This document shows positions 16,694 through 25,205 of a stretch of 64,000 nt of DNA, one piece after another. The translations under genes were made by a program, and so were the position numbers. Positions within the stretch are counted from its first letter, which is position 1; every line of letters begins with the position of its first letter. The notes under the pieces were generated by a model. The model did not search any database, was not told where the DNA came from, and saw nothing but the letters and a program-made list of their open reading frames with translations. Origin of the DNA: CBDFKJ01 sp965248805 (GTDB lineage: Bacteria > Pseudomonadota > Alphaproteobacteria > UBA6615); assembly GCA_965248805.1 (NCBI GenBank), contig CBDFKJ010000009.1, positions 1,302,001 to 1,366,000 on the forward strand, read 5' to 3'.

Positions 16694-16980
16694 CGCAGCA
16701 CCTCGTCCACCGGACGGGCCACTGCATCGCCCGGGTCGCCCGCATCGACGGGCGCCCCTGCCTTGCCGAGGCGACCGCCGATGTCCTCGAGCCAGGCCCG
16801 TTGCCTGGGCGAGAGGTAGGTGTCGGTGCCGTAGCTCTCGAGCCGCCGCGCCAGATCGTCGATGAAGCGAAGCTCGTTGTCGGCGAGCTGCTCGGCGTTA
16901 TCCCGGGCGCGGCGCATCAGGCCGTCCAGCCAGCCGAGGTCGCCGCCGATGCGGCGGCCGTCCTTCTCCGCCGCGCTCAT
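16690..16980 (-). CDS. Hypothetical phage protein (96 aa)
   Basis: A charged, helical protein with no recognised domain. The stretch LSPRQRAWLEDI in the middle is shared by many small phage early proteins located next to Gam-like genes (from memory of such regions). It overlaps neighbours by 4 bp on both sides and is certainly part of the early transcription unit. Confidence 0.6.
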   Translation of the reverse strand: MSAAEKDGRRIGGDLGWLDGLMRRARDNAEQLADNELRFIDDLARRLESYGTDTYLSPRQRAWLEDIGGRLGKAGAPVDAGDPGDAVARPVDEVLR

Positions 16981-17501
16981 GCCGCCTCTCTTTCCTCCGT
17001 GCCGTCCTCCAAGAGGGCGTCCACCAGCTTGTCGAGGTCGTCCGCCGCCGCGGCGATCACGATCTCGTCGTCCACATCGATGATGCTGGCGCCGATCGTC
17101 GCGAGCGCGTGGCCGTCCAACCGTTTGAGGGCGCCACGATCGAGGCTTTCCTTGACGCGCACGAGTTCGGCCTCACGCGCGGGCCAGCGCGCCCTGATAC
17201 GGGCGATCACCTTGGCCTCGTCGGCGTATTCGATCCGGCCGGGCATCTTGCGGTAGCCCACCTTGATGCCTTCGATCGCACGGGTGCGCGGGCGCTCGAA
17301 CAGGTGCGGCGCCACCGCGAGAGCTTGGCGCAAGGCGTCCCTGGCGGCCGAGGCCGCGGCCACCCGCGCCTTGAGGCCGCGCAGGCGGCGGCGCACGGCG
17401 GCGCGTTGTTCGTCGCGGATCTCCTCCACGGTCTCTTCCAGCGCCTCGCGGGCGTCGGCATAATCGCGGCACAACTTGCCGATGCGCTCCAGCGTGCTCA
17501 T
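16977..17501 (-). CDS. Gam-like coiled-coil DNA-end protein (tentative)
   Basis: 174 residues from the ATG at 17501, chosen because it forms an ATGA overlap with the preceding gene and has GGAGG ten bases upstream. The first 80 residues are a Glu/Arg/Ala coiled coil. The second half has GIKVGYRKMPGRIEYADE and DVDDEIVIAAAADDLDKLVDALL, resembling Gam-family host-nuclease inhibitors. Those bind double-strand ends and block RecBCD/AddAB. The position between transposition genes and GemA fits Gam. The call is by pattern, not by search. Confidence 0.55.
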   Translation of the reverse strand: MSTLERIGKLCRDYADAREALEETVEEIRDEQRAAVRRRLRGLKARVAAASAARDALRQALAVAPHLFERPRTRAIEGIKVGYRKMPGRIEYADEAKVIARIRARWPAREAELVRVKESLDRGALKRLDGHALATIGASIIDVDDEIVIAAAADDLDKLVDALLEDGTEEREAA

Positions 17502-18133
17502 GCCGAACATCCCTCCATCATGGGCGAGACCCGCCCGTTTTCCCGCCGGCACGATTTGCACACCCGGTTGGCCGGCCCGGCGCTGTCAAACGCCTTGTTG
17601 CACCTGAGGCATGTGCGGCGGGCTGGGCCGCCCCTCACGCCACCGCCGGCGCTCCCGGGCGCTGCCCGCAGCCGCTCGACGGCGCCGGCAAGATCGGCAT
17701 CGGAATCCGTGAGCTCCGTCGCGAGTGCATCGATGTCCGCCCCAAGCTGTTGCAGGCGCCGTATCCGGGCATCGACCGTGGCGCGCAGGGCTTGCGCCGC
17801 CGCACCCAGGGCCTCGAGGGCCGCGGGCCGCTGCACCCGGTGCTCGTCCGTCTGGTCGCGCAGCGCTCCGACGGCCGCCGCGAATGCCGCGTCGCCCGCC
17901 ATCAGTTCCTCGACGCGGCGCACGGCGTGCATCACGGTGGTGTGGTCGCGGCCGCCGAAGGCGCGGCCGATCACGGGTAGCGAACAAGGCGTCATCTGCT
18001 TGGCGAGATACATCGCCACCTGGCGCGGGCGCACCGTCTTCCAGGCCTTGCTGTCCGAGAGCATCTCCGACAGGCCGATGCCGTAACGGTCCGCGACGCG
18101 GGCCTGGATCGCGGCAATGGTGAGAGCGCTCAT
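17498..18133 (-). CDS. DnaA domain-IV-like protein with C-terminal zinc-finger
   Basis: 211 residues. The first 90 residues match the DNA-box-binding domain of DnaA: IQARVADRYGIGLSEMLSDS, then RQVAMYLAKQMTP, then IGRAFGGRDHTTVMHAVRRVEEL. There is no AAA+ ATPase domain. A long helical linker follows, then a Cys4 knuckle (CLRCNKAF...CKSCRR). It could bind host DnaA boxes or phage sites during replicative transposition. Overlaps of 4 bp link it to genes on both sides. Confidence 0.8.
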   Translation of the reverse strand: MSALTIAAIQARVADRYGIGLSEMLSDSKAWKTVRPRQVAMYLAKQMTPCSLPVIGRAFGGRDHTTVMHAVRRVEELMAGDAAFAAAVGALRDQTDEHRVQRPAALEALGAAAQALRATVDARIRRLQQLGADIDALATELTDSDADLAGAVERLRAAPGSAGGGVRGGPARRTCLRCNKAFDSAGPANRVCKSCRRENGRVSPMMEGCSA

Positions 18134-18390
18134 GCCGCGTTGCCCGAAGGACTCCAGCCCGCGGGGCCGTTCCGCCGCGCACGCACGGGATCGAGCCGCA
18201 GCACGTTGTCCCGGCCCTCGACGACGCGCGCCGCGGCGGGCACCGTGTGGCGCTCCAGCTCGGCGGCCTGCAAGCTCGCCGAGGCAAGCTCGGCGCACCA
18301 CACCGAGACCATGGCGGCCGAAAGCTGAACGCCGGTGTGCTCGTACTCGCTCAGTCGATAGACCAGGGCGGAGAGATCGTCGCTCAGCAT
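18130..18390 (-). CDS. Hypothetical phage early protein (86 aa)
   Basis: An unrecognised, helix-rich protein beginning MLSDDLSALVYRLSEYE. The gene starts on the last base of the ATPase B stop codon (TGATG) and ends in an ATGA overlap with the DnaA-like gene, which supports real translation. No motif points to a function. Confidence 0.55.
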   Translation of the reverse strand: MLSDDLSALVYRLSEYEHTGVQLSAAMVSVWCAELASASLQAAELERHTVPAAARVVEGRDNVLRLDPVRARRNGPAGWSPSGNAA

Positions 18391-19370
18391 CAGGCCGCCT
18401 CCGCCGCGGCCGCGAGGTCGCCGGCCGCAATGCGCTCATGACCCGCGGCGCGCGCCAGAACCCAGGCGCGCGCGAACAATCGCCGCAGCGCGTGCAGCCC
18501 GCCGGCGCCGCGTGCGGCCGCAATAAGATGCTTCCTTTCCGCCTTGGCCGGCGCGCGGCCGAGCACGCCGCGGGCCAGCTCGAGCACGTCCGCCTCGGCG
18601 GCGAGGCCCAGCGGGAGGCGAATGCCGATGCGGCCGATGATCTGGTCGCAGCGCCGCGAACTGGCGAGCGCCGCCCATAGCTCGTCACCGCCGATCATCG
18701 CCAGGCCGCAGCCGGCGAGGTCGCGGATGCAGCGCAGCTCGTCCAGCAGGCGCGGGCCCAGGTGGTGCGCCTCGTCGACCACGAGCAGCGCGCCCCGGTT
18801 CTCCAGCCGCGACACGATGGCGGTCTCGGCGGCGAGCGCCGACGGATGCTCGGCCCCGGCGCCGACCGCGTGCGCAACGCGCCCGAGCAGGCCGGCCAGG
18901 GTCACCACGGCGTCGGTCACGCTCAGCCGGTAGGCCGCGGTACGGCCGGTGCAATAACGCGCCGCCGCCCAACTCTTGCCGCAGCCCGAGCGGCCGTGGA
19001 CCAGCACCACGTCTCCCGTCGCCTGGGCATGCCCGAGCGCCGCCTCGATTTCCTCGGTGACACCGAGACCGACATGGCGGTCGAGGCCGGCCGCGGCCAT
19101 GTCGCGCCGCGCCGCTTCGGCGCGTGTTTGCAACCAGGTCGCCACCCGTGCCGTCACCGCCGGCACATCGCCCTTCTCGTAGACGCCGCGCAGCCACTTG
19201 CTGAGCGTGGCGTTTGACGCGCCGCGCCCCATCTCGTGCGCGGCCTGGGCGATCGACAGGCCTGCCGCGTCCAGCTCGGCGCGGCAGGCCGCGACAGTCG
19301 CTTCGTAGTCGTCGGCCGGTGCCGTGGCCCGGCCGGCGCCGGGAAACGCCGCGATGGTCGAATCGTTCAT
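18390..19370 (-). CDS. MuB-like AAA+ ATPase, transposition target selector
   Basis: 326 residues. An N-terminal HTH (SIAQAAHEMGRGASNATLSKWLRG, about 39-62) precedes an AAA+ module. Walker A is GRSGCGKS (126-133), Walker B is LLVVDEAHH (about 194-202), and sensor-type residues lie in LAMIGGDELW. In Mu-like phages B binds target DNA, delivers it to transposase A and gives target immunity. The start forms an ATGA overlap with the end of the transposase gene. Confidence 0.9.
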   Translation of the reverse strand: MNDSTIAAFPGAGRATAPADDYEATVAACRAELDAAGLSIAQAAHEMGRGASNATLSKWLRGVYEKGDVPAVTARVATWLQTRAEAARRDMAAAGLDRHVGLGVTEEIEAALGHAQATGDVVLVHGRSGCGKSWAAARYCTGRTAAYRLSVTDAVVTLAGLLGRVAHAVGAGAEHPSALAAETAIVSRLENRGALLVVDEAHHLGPRLLDELRCIRDLAGCGLAMIGGDELWAALASSRRCDQIIGRIGIRLPLGLAAEADVLELARGVLGRAPAKAERKHLIAAARGAGGLHALRRLFARAWVLARAAGHERIAAGDLAAAAEAA

Positions 19371-21242
19371 CGATCGTCCTCCTCCATTTGCTGGACCGTC
19401 TTCAGTGCCGCCATGAACGCGCTGCGCCGGCGCTGCGTCGGCCGCGAGAGCGCCGACGGCTCCGCGTCGACATCGCCTGCATCGGACGGCTCGTTATCGT
19501 GGCGCGGGATCTCCGGAAGATGCGGCCCCGTCACCAGCCGCACCGCCGCCGGTGCGGCCGCCGGTGGCGGTTGCGGTGGTCCGGCGGCGGCCAGGCCGCC
19601 GAGCAGCGCGTCCATGTCGCGGTGGCCCTCGAGCGCCTGCCGGGTGGCCCGTTCGATTTGACGGCGGGCGCGGTTTACGTGTCCGGCCGCGGCGGTATCG
19701 CCGATACCGGCCGGCAACAGGCACGCCGCCTCGCACAGCCAGCGGCCCTCCCGGTCGTAGACCAGACAGGGCCCGTGCAGATTGTTCGGATCGAAGCGCG
19801 CCACCAGCACCTCGCCGGCCCGCTCGACCAGCATCGGATCGTGATAGCGGTTGGGCGGGCGATGGGCCACGCGGCCGGCATTGAGATGGAACTCGCCGTT
19901 TCGGGCAATCTTCACCCGCTCGGCCGAGAGCATCAGGACGCGCGCTTGTGCATCGCTGATCTTGCGTACGACGGTGCCGGCCATCGCCCCGGCCCAGGCA
20001 TCGTCGAAAGATTGGCCGGCCGCGATCTCCGTGCGCCGGCCCCGGTGGGCGTTGTGCGCGATCACGCATTCCGTCACCACGCCGATGAAGATCTGCCAGG
20101 GCGCGGCCTTGCTGCGGTGGGTCTCCGGCCGGTCGCTGGTCGAGCGCCCGGTGGCGGAGCCGGCAAGGCGGGGATGGGTGTCGATCTTCGCACACAAGTC
20201 GCGGAACGCGCGCTCGACCGGCTTGGCGCGGCCCCCGGCCAACCCCGCGGCCGCCGTCGTCCAGGTCCACCGAGGTGGTGGCGTAGTCGATCCCGAGCAG
20301 CTTGAGGACGCCCGGCAGCTCGGCGTCCAAGGGGCTCCTGGCGCCGCGGTTGCGCTTGCGCGCCTTCTGCCCGCCGGTGATAGCCTTGGCGCTGGCCGCC
20401 CGGGTGTTGTCGAGCACCACCTTGCCCGGTAGGCCGCAGGTGGTGATGACCTTGTGCAGCGAGGTGCGGATCAGCGCCGCCGATTCCGTCTCGCCGGACG
20501 CCCAGGCCAGGATGCGCCGCGTGTAGACGTCCTGCCAGTACCACACCACCGGGCGCCCGGCCTTGCCCGAGGGCAGCGTCACCCAGCAATCGTGGATCTT
20601 GCCGTCGCCGTTCATGATGGCGAGCGGATAGAGCCCAGCCACGGTGCGCGTCACATGCGGCACCAGGTCCATGGCGGCGATGGCTCCGTCGCGGGCGCGA
20701 ACGATCTCGCGCCTCGGGATCTCGCGGTCGAGGCGGCGCAGGAACGCCTTGTATGGCGGTACGGCCCAGCCATGGTGCTTGGCAATGCGCCCGGCCCGGC
20801 CCCAACTCGCCGTCGCTTCGGGTCGCTCGGGGCGGAGATAATCGGTCAGGAAGTGCGCCCACAGCGCCTCCGCCCCCGGGCCCGACCAGTCTCGCCGCGG
20901 GCGGCCTTCGCGCGGCGCGTCCAGCAGTGCCGCGGCGCGCGCCTCGAAAGCAATTCCCCGCAACCGGCGGCGCCAGCCGGTGAGGGCGGAAGCCGAAACA
21001 CCGGTCTCCACGGCGGCGATCGCGTCGGCCTCGGCGCGCGAGAGCCCCGCGGCCTTGCCCGCATCTGAACGCTCCACCGCCGCGAGGCGCCCGAGCGCAC
21101 GAGCGCGTTGGCTGTCCGTCGCCCGGTCCCAGGGGAACACCGCCAAGCGGGTTTCAACGGCGGTGCAAGGGTCTTGCGCGGCCGCTTCATTGACGGTTTC
21201 CGGCCCTCGTGCCGAACGCGCCGCGAACCCCCAAGCGGTCAT
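19367..21242 (-). pseudogene. MuA-like DDE transposase, frameshifted
   Basis: From the ATG at 21242 the frame encodes the DNA-binding region, then the core with the first Asp in NGDGKIHDCW (about 211-220) and the second in VLDNTRAASA (about 276-285). It then goes out of frame near a run of five C on the plus strand (20232-20236). The third catalytic residue, Glu in AKPVERAF, and the whole C-terminal part lie in another frame. That frame ends at 19367 in the ATGA overlap with gene B. One extra base in the run explains it. Either a true inactivating mutation or a sequence error. Confidence 0.88.
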
Positions 21243-22015
21243 TGGACATCCTCCCGCCAATCGGTGCAGCCGGCGATGACATCGAGCGCCGCTTCGAGGC
21301 GGGTTTCCAATATGTGGGCGGCTCTTTTGTCGCCTTCGCGGAAGGCTTTCCGGATCGACCGGGCCAACGGCGGGCGGGTATTGCCGTGCAACGCCTTGAT
21401 CGCCGGCGATGCCGCCAGCGCCTCGACGCGGCCGACGCCGCCATCAAGGGCGGAGACCATGTCCGTGATATCGGTCCTGACGCGGCGGCGCAGCCGTTCG
21501 GCCTCGGCCTTCGCCGTCCGCGCGTCCGCCTTCGCGGCCGCCAGTTGGCGCCGCAAGCATTCGTTCTCGGCCCGGAGGCGGCCTTCCACGGACGCTTCCC
21601 GCGCTGCCTCGCGCAGGGTCTCACGGGACCAGCCCCCGGCCTCGGCCCGGTCGAGCAGTTCATCGGCGGTTTCCGGGGGCAACGCCGCCACCGCGGCGTG
21701 GTGAGACCAGGGCGAAGTATCCCGCCGGCGGGATACTTTCTCGAACCGCCGTGCGACCCCGGCGTAATGGTAAAGGGTCTTGCGCGCCACGCCGATCTCG
21801 ACGGCGGCGGCGGTCAGATCTCCCCATTGGCGTTCGCCGTGGCGCGCCCAATCTCCGATATGCCAGCTCGAACTGTCACGCCCGCGTGACAATTGCCTGC
21901 CGAACTCGAGCCAGTCGTCACGGCCGATGCCGTCGGGGATGGACAGTGAAAGTGTCCCGCCGGCGGGACATTTGTCGTTCGCTCCCACCACATGCAGATC
22001 GGCAGCGCCGCTCAC
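21239..22015 (-). CDS. LmbU-like DNA-binding protein upstream of transposase A
   Basis: 258 residues from a GTG at 22015, chosen for the GGGAGG six bases upstream. The same ribosome-site style precedes other small early genes here. Central region WARHGERQWGDLTAAAVEIGVARKTLYHYAGVARRFE is a helix-turn-helix, followed by SHHAAVAALPPETADELLDRAEAGGWS as in LmbU/ParB-type proteins. The last third is a coiled coil with Arg/Glu heptads. It ends in an ATGA overlap with transposase A. Two GC-rich palindromes lie inside the coding sequence. Confidence 0.7.
   Translation of the reverse strand: MSGAADLHVVGANDKCPAGGTLSLSIPDGIGRDDWLEFGRQLSRGRDSSSWHIGDWARHGERQWGDLTAAAVEIGVARKTLYHYAGVARRFEKVSRRRDTSPWSHHAAVAALPPETADELLDRAEAGGWSRETLREAAREASVEGRLRAENECLRRQLAAAKADARTAKAEAERLRRRVRTDITDMVSALDGGVGRVEALAASPAIKALHGNTRPPLARSIRKAFREGDKRAAHILETRLEAALDVIAGCTDWREDVQ
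21715..21973. repeat. Two related 24-bp dyads with half-site AAGTRTCCCGCC
   Basis: The first (21715-21738) is a perfect palindrome with half-site AAGTATCCCGCC. The second (21950-21973) has half-site AAGTGTCCCGCC with one mismatched pair, and the centres are 235 bp apart. Between and beyond them are dyads TGTCACGC-CC-GCGTGACA (21874-21891) and GTCAC-N10-GTGAC (22115-22134). All lie within or just before the gene ahead of transposase A, where Mu has its operator/enhancer. They may be binding sites for the repressor, transposase or the LmbU-like product. Confidence 0.55.
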
Positions 22016-22221
22016 GCCATGCCTCCCGAAAAAAGACGGCGGGGGGCTCGCGATAAACACGCACCCACCCGCCGCCAGTTCAACAGGGAGGATAGCTGCC
22101 GGTCTCTCCCGGCCGTCACGCCCGCACGGGTGACGTTCCCGTCGCCCGGAGGACGGTGGGGCCATCTCCGTGTTAGCGTGGTCGTTGCGACACAACCCGC
22201 ACGGCATTGGAGATGGCCCCG

Positions 22222-22698
22222 GTGGAAGAATTGTGGCCGGCGGTAACAGCTATCGCCGGCGTGGTGACCGCTATCACTATCGTGGTGACCGCCGTGGTGT
22301 CGTTTCTCCACTACCGAAGCTCGACACGGTCCACGCTGCCGCTGTTGCAGATCAGCATGAAACCGCCGAGAGCGGGCGTTATGGCTTACATGGTCCGGTT
22401 CGAGACAAAGTCCGAGTGGACGCAAGCGGGCTGGCTGGTCAACGGCGTTCGCCTCAAGCACAATTGCTTGCGACGCCATCTCTCGGAACCCGGCGAAGGC
22501 TGGGGCGGCGACCCGCCCATCGCTTACCATGCCAAGGCGTGGCACCGCCGCGTCAGGTTCGACCCCGCTGCGAAAAGGGGCATATTCCTGCTTCATCCCG
22601 ACGCTCCCGACCCCTTCGAGCTGTGCTTCACCATGTGCACGACGTCATCGCCGAGGACCCGTGCGACCATCAGAATCCGCGCCAGAAGTAAGGCTTGA
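22222..22698 (+). CDS. Putative single-pass membrane protein, rightward within the early region
   Basis: About 158 residues from GTG 22222 (GGAG nine bases upstream), or 161 from the ATG at 22213. One N-terminal hydrophobic segment (AVTAIAGVVTAITIVVTAVVSFL) is followed by a soluble domain with several Trp and basic residues and no recognised family. It runs against the leftward early operon and overlaps the tail of the small gene 22593-22784. It may be an independently expressed lysogenic cargo gene, but it could be a chance frame. Confidence 0.45.
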   Translation: MEELWPAVTAIAGVVTAITIVVTAVVSFLHYRSSTRSTLPLLQISMKPPRAGVMAYMVRFETKSEWTQAGWLVNGVRLKHNCLRRHLSEPGEGWGGDPPIAYHAKAWHRRVRFDPAAKRGIFLLHPDAPDPFELCFTMCTTSSPRTRATIRIRARSKA

Positions 22699-22784
22699 AA
22701 CATGCACAACGTGGCGCAGATCACCGCGCACGAGGCGATGAAGATCAGGCTGAATTCGCTGGGCGTGCACGTCTCGGTCCCCAT
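22593..22784 (-). CDS. Small membrane protein of the early unit (63 aa)
   Basis: One long hydrophobic helix (LIFIASCAVICATLCMFQALLLARILMV). The ATG at 22784 follows GGGAGGCGGCGTG, the same leader style as the genes starting at 23380 and 23867, which argues that it is translated. It might act in superinfection exclusion, as many small prophage membrane proteins do. That is inference only. Confidence 0.5.
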   Translation of the reverse strand: MGTETCTPSEFSLIFIASCAVICATLCMFQALLLARILMVARVLGDDVVHMVKHSSKGSGASG

Positions 22785-22847
22785 CACGCCGCCTCCCTGC
22801 GGGCCAGCGAAACCATCCGGAGGACGAATAAGGCCGTCTCGCTCAAG

Positions 22848-23180
22848 CTATTCGCTCCTTGTCCGAGACGGGTGTTCAGACCCTGGTCGCCCGCCTGGTG
22901 AACGGAGCAATGGACCAGTGGCCGGGCGTAATTCAGCTACTTCAAAGATATGTAACGCTGGGCTGACGGGGCGCAGGCGGAGATAGCCGATCGGCGTGTA
23001 CTCGTCGTCCAGCAGGCTCGTCAGCGTCAGCCAGTGCTCGCGTTCGCCCTCCCTGTTGACGTTCTCGATCAACAGCCAGCTTGTCCCCGCATCGGGGTTG
23101 ATGCGGAGATGCATCCGGCCATGCTCGTGAACGATCGAATCCTTGGTCGTCATCACGCCAGCTCCCTCCGCGATGGTCAC
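22848..23180 (-). CDS. Hypothetical early phage protein (about 110 aa)
   Basis: Begins at a GTG (23180) in a GTGA overlap with the preceding gene; a second possible start is the ATG at 23153. The core (MHLRINPDAGTSWLLIENV, then LTSLLDDEYTPIGYLRLRP) looks like a small beta-rich domain, and the C-terminus is low-complexity. No family recognised. Confidence 0.5.
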   Translation of the reverse strand: MTIAEGAGVMTTKDSIVHEHGRMHLRINPDAGTSWLLIENVNREGEREHWLTLTSLLDDEYTPIGYLRLRPVSPALHIFEVAELRPATGPLLRSPGGRPGSEHPSRTRSE

Positions 23181-23380
23181 CTATCTGCCCTCCGGGCTCT
23201 CGCCGGAACAGAAATGCATCGCATTAGCTCTGCTGTTCCTGCGCGGAATGACGCTCCCGTGGCCACCAGGCGGTCCATACGCCGACGAACCACACTGAGG
23301 CGGCGCGGCGGAACCCGTTTTGCAACCGCTGTCGCGTTCCGCCGTTGGACATCCCAAAGCGTCGCCCAATCCCCCATCAC
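23177..23380 (-). CDS. Small basic early phage protein (67 aa)
   Basis: An Arg-rich protein with a good ribosome site (GGAGGGCGGCGTG before ATG ATG) and a stop coupled to the next gene by GTGA. No domain is recognised. The high positive charge (LSVVRRRMDRLV) suggests nucleic-acid contact. Confidence 0.5.
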   Translation of the reverse strand: MMGDWATLWDVQRRNATAVAKRVPPRRLSVVRRRMDRLVATGASFRAGTAELMRCISVPARARRADR

Positions 23381-23462
23381 GCCGCCCTCCAGCGCCGGTT
23401 TGGCGGACCGGCCGTTTCCCCATCGGTCGATGACGGCGCCGGCCGCGGAATGTCCGAAGGCC

Positions 23463-23867
23463 TCATCGCATCCGCCCTTCCCTGCCGTCGCGCGGCACCA
23501 CCGCGCCGCTTACCTTGCGGACCCACCAGGGCGAGGTGAGCGAGCCGCCACGCTTCGCCTCATCGATACCGAGCCGCTTGGCCCGTAACCGCTTCACCTT
23601 GGCGATCCGGCTGATATCCGCATAAGCGCGCCGGTCGCGCTGGCGGCCGAAGGTCTTGAGCCGATGACAGTCGACATGGATCGGATGGGCGTTCGGGCCG
23701 TCATCGTCGGCCCCGCCCAAAGCCAAGGGCGCCGCGTGGTCGATCTCCCACCGCTGATCGTCCTCGATCAGCTCGTGGCACCAGCCGCACACGCCATCGT
23801 GGGCCTCGAAGATCTGCTTACGGCGGGCCGGTGTTGTGGCGCGGCGCTTGGTGCGAACCATCGCCAT
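23463..23867 (-). CDS. HNH endonuclease domain protein
   Basis: 134 residues. A zinc-ribbon HNH motif is visible: CGWCHELI, then WEIDHAAPLALGG with the catalytic His, then HPIHVDCHRLKT with the third His and last Cys. The C-terminus is strongly basic. HNH proteins in phage early regions may act in packaging, recombination or as homing enzymes; here it is second in the early unit. The start overlaps the stop of the Ner-like gene by one base (TGATG). Confidence 0.82.
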   Translation of the reverse strand: MAMVRTKRRATTPARRKQIFEAHDGVCGWCHELIEDDQRWEIDHAAPLALGGADDDGPNAHPIHVDCHRLKTFGRQRDRRAYADISRIAKVKRLRAKRLGIDEAKRGGSLTSPWWVRKVSGAVVPRDGREGRMR

Positions 23868-24133
23868 CACGCGGCCTCCCCGCGCTCACTCTCGGGGCGA
23901 CGCGCGGGCCGTGCGATATCGGCCGGCCACTCGTGGTCCTCTGGCCAGTGGTCGGAGAACTTTTGGAGAATGTGGTCACGGCGCCCGATGGTGAGATCTG
24001 CCTCACCTTTCTCGAGACGGCCAAAGAGGCTTCCTTGCCCGGCAATCCGCAGGCTGACGGTGCTTAGCGCATGGCCCTTGGCCGCAGCGTACGTGCGAGC
24101 AAGGCGGAGAATTTGAGGAACGTCATTGGCCAT
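23867..24133 (-). CDS. Ner/Cro-like small early regulator
   Basis: 88 residues. ILRLARTYAAAKGHALSTVSLRIAGQGSLFGRLEKGEADLTIGRRDHILQKFSDHWP is a compact helical fold with an HTH-like order, typical of small phage regulators divergent from an S24 repressor. It is the first leftward gene, 87 bp from the repressor start, with dyad operators between. It probably represses both repressor and early promoters, as Ner does in Mu. Confidence 0.7.
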   Translation of the reverse strand: MANDVPQILRLARTYAAAKGHALSTVSLRIAGQGSLFGRLEKGEADLTIGRRDHILQKFSDHWPEDHEWPADIARPARRPESERGEAA

Positions 24134-24136
24134 AAC

Positions 24137-24216
24137 ACCAACGACTTTATTGGTTTATTCACCAGCGCGCAAACAAAAATTTGCGTGCCGACCGCCGGTG
24201 TTGGTAAAAACGCCAA
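24137..24216. promoter_or_regulatory. Operator region between divergent Ner-like and repressor genes
   Basis: Three dyads are visible: ACCAA-N8-TTGGT (24137-24154), CGCAAA-N6-TTTGCG (24168-24185) and TTGG-N8-CCAA (24201-24216). The stretch is markedly AT-rich compared with flanking genes and must contain the early leftward and repressor promoters. The outer two dyads share the CCAA/TTGG core and may bind the same protein. Confidence 0.65.
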
Positions 24217-24220
24217 CGTT

Positions 24221-25141
24221 ATGGACTACGCAGCCGTTCTCGAAGCGGGGTTAAGAACATCAGGTCTAACCGCCGCAGAAGCGTCGCGTCGCGCGGTGGG
24301 GAACTCCTATTTTCTCTACGGAATTTTGAGAAAGGGTCACATTCCGTCGGTCGAAAAGTTCGAATCACTCTGTAACGTCTTGGGTATCGAATTTAGTGTT
24401 GGTCCCGCACACGGGAACGCACCATCTGTTGATCGGCCGTCTAACTCTACGCCCGGCAAGACTACGGATGCCCCTGCTTCACCGGCCGAAGCCACGCCCG
24501 AAGATACCGCCGCCGCAGGTGTGAGCGAAGCGCTGCGCGACCAAATGGCGGCGATCTTGAAGGACGAGGCGCAGGCGATTCGAGAGCTAGTCTGCGAGGG
24601 GATCAGTGACCATCTGCATGCATTGCAGGACCAGGCGATCTCGCGTCTGGCGCCACCGGCCGACAACATCGAAGACGCGGGCGCCCTTGCTGTACAAACG
24701 GTCGAGGATGGCGCCACCGACGTTCCCGGCGCACGGTCGGTGCGGATGATAGAGGTGGAAGCCGCCGCCGGTGATGGCGCCCACAACCTCGACGATGCGC
24801 GGGAGGTTGGCCCGGTGTGGTTCCGCCGCGACTGGATCGGCAGTCGCGGGATCGATCCAGGGCAGGCCGTCGTGATCTCGGTGCGCAACGATTCAATGGA
24901 GCCGACCTTGCCGCCCGATTGCAAGATCCTGGTGGACCGCCACCGCCGGCGGCGACGCGTGGGACATATCTACGTCATCGCCACCGACGACGGATTGATC
25001 GTCAAGCGCATGGGCAAGGACGATGACGGCCGCTGGCTGGTGGTGAGCGACAACGATTCGCCCGACTGGCCGGACGCGCCGTGGCCTGACGACGCCGAGG
25101 TCGTCGGTGAGGTCAAGTGGATGGCGAAGGAGCTTCCATGA
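24221..25141 (+). CDS. LexA/S24-type phage repressor
   Basis: 306 residues from the ATG at 24221. The N-terminal XRE-type HTH runs through LTAAEASRRAVGNSYFLYGILRKGHIPSVEKFESLCNVLG (about 17-56). A linker rich in Pro/Ala/Glu follows, then an S24 peptidase-like domain with the nucleophile Ser in RNDSMEPTL and the base Lys in GLIVKRM. Such repressors maintain lysogeny and self-cleave when RecA is activated by DNA damage. Orientation is opposite to the early operon. Confidence 0.9.
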   Translation: MDYAAVLEAGLRTSGLTAAEASRRAVGNSYFLYGILRKGHIPSVEKFESLCNVLGIEFSVGPAHGNAPSVDRPSNSTPGKTTDAPASPAEATPEDTAAAGVSEALRDQMAAILKDEAQAIRELVCEGISDHLHALQDQAISRLAPPADNIEDAGALAVQTVEDGATDVPGARSVRMIEVEAAAGDGAHNLDDAREVGPVWFRRDWIGSRGIDPGQAVVISVRNDSMEPTLPPDCKILVDRHRRRRRVGHIYVIATDDGLIVKRMGKDDDGRWLVVSDNDSPDWPDAPWPDDAEVVGEVKWMAKELP

Positions 25142-25205
25142 CCCGCGAGACACTGCACATCGTCCACGGATATAGGAACGACGGGTGGCAGGGGCGGCGG
25201 CAGAC

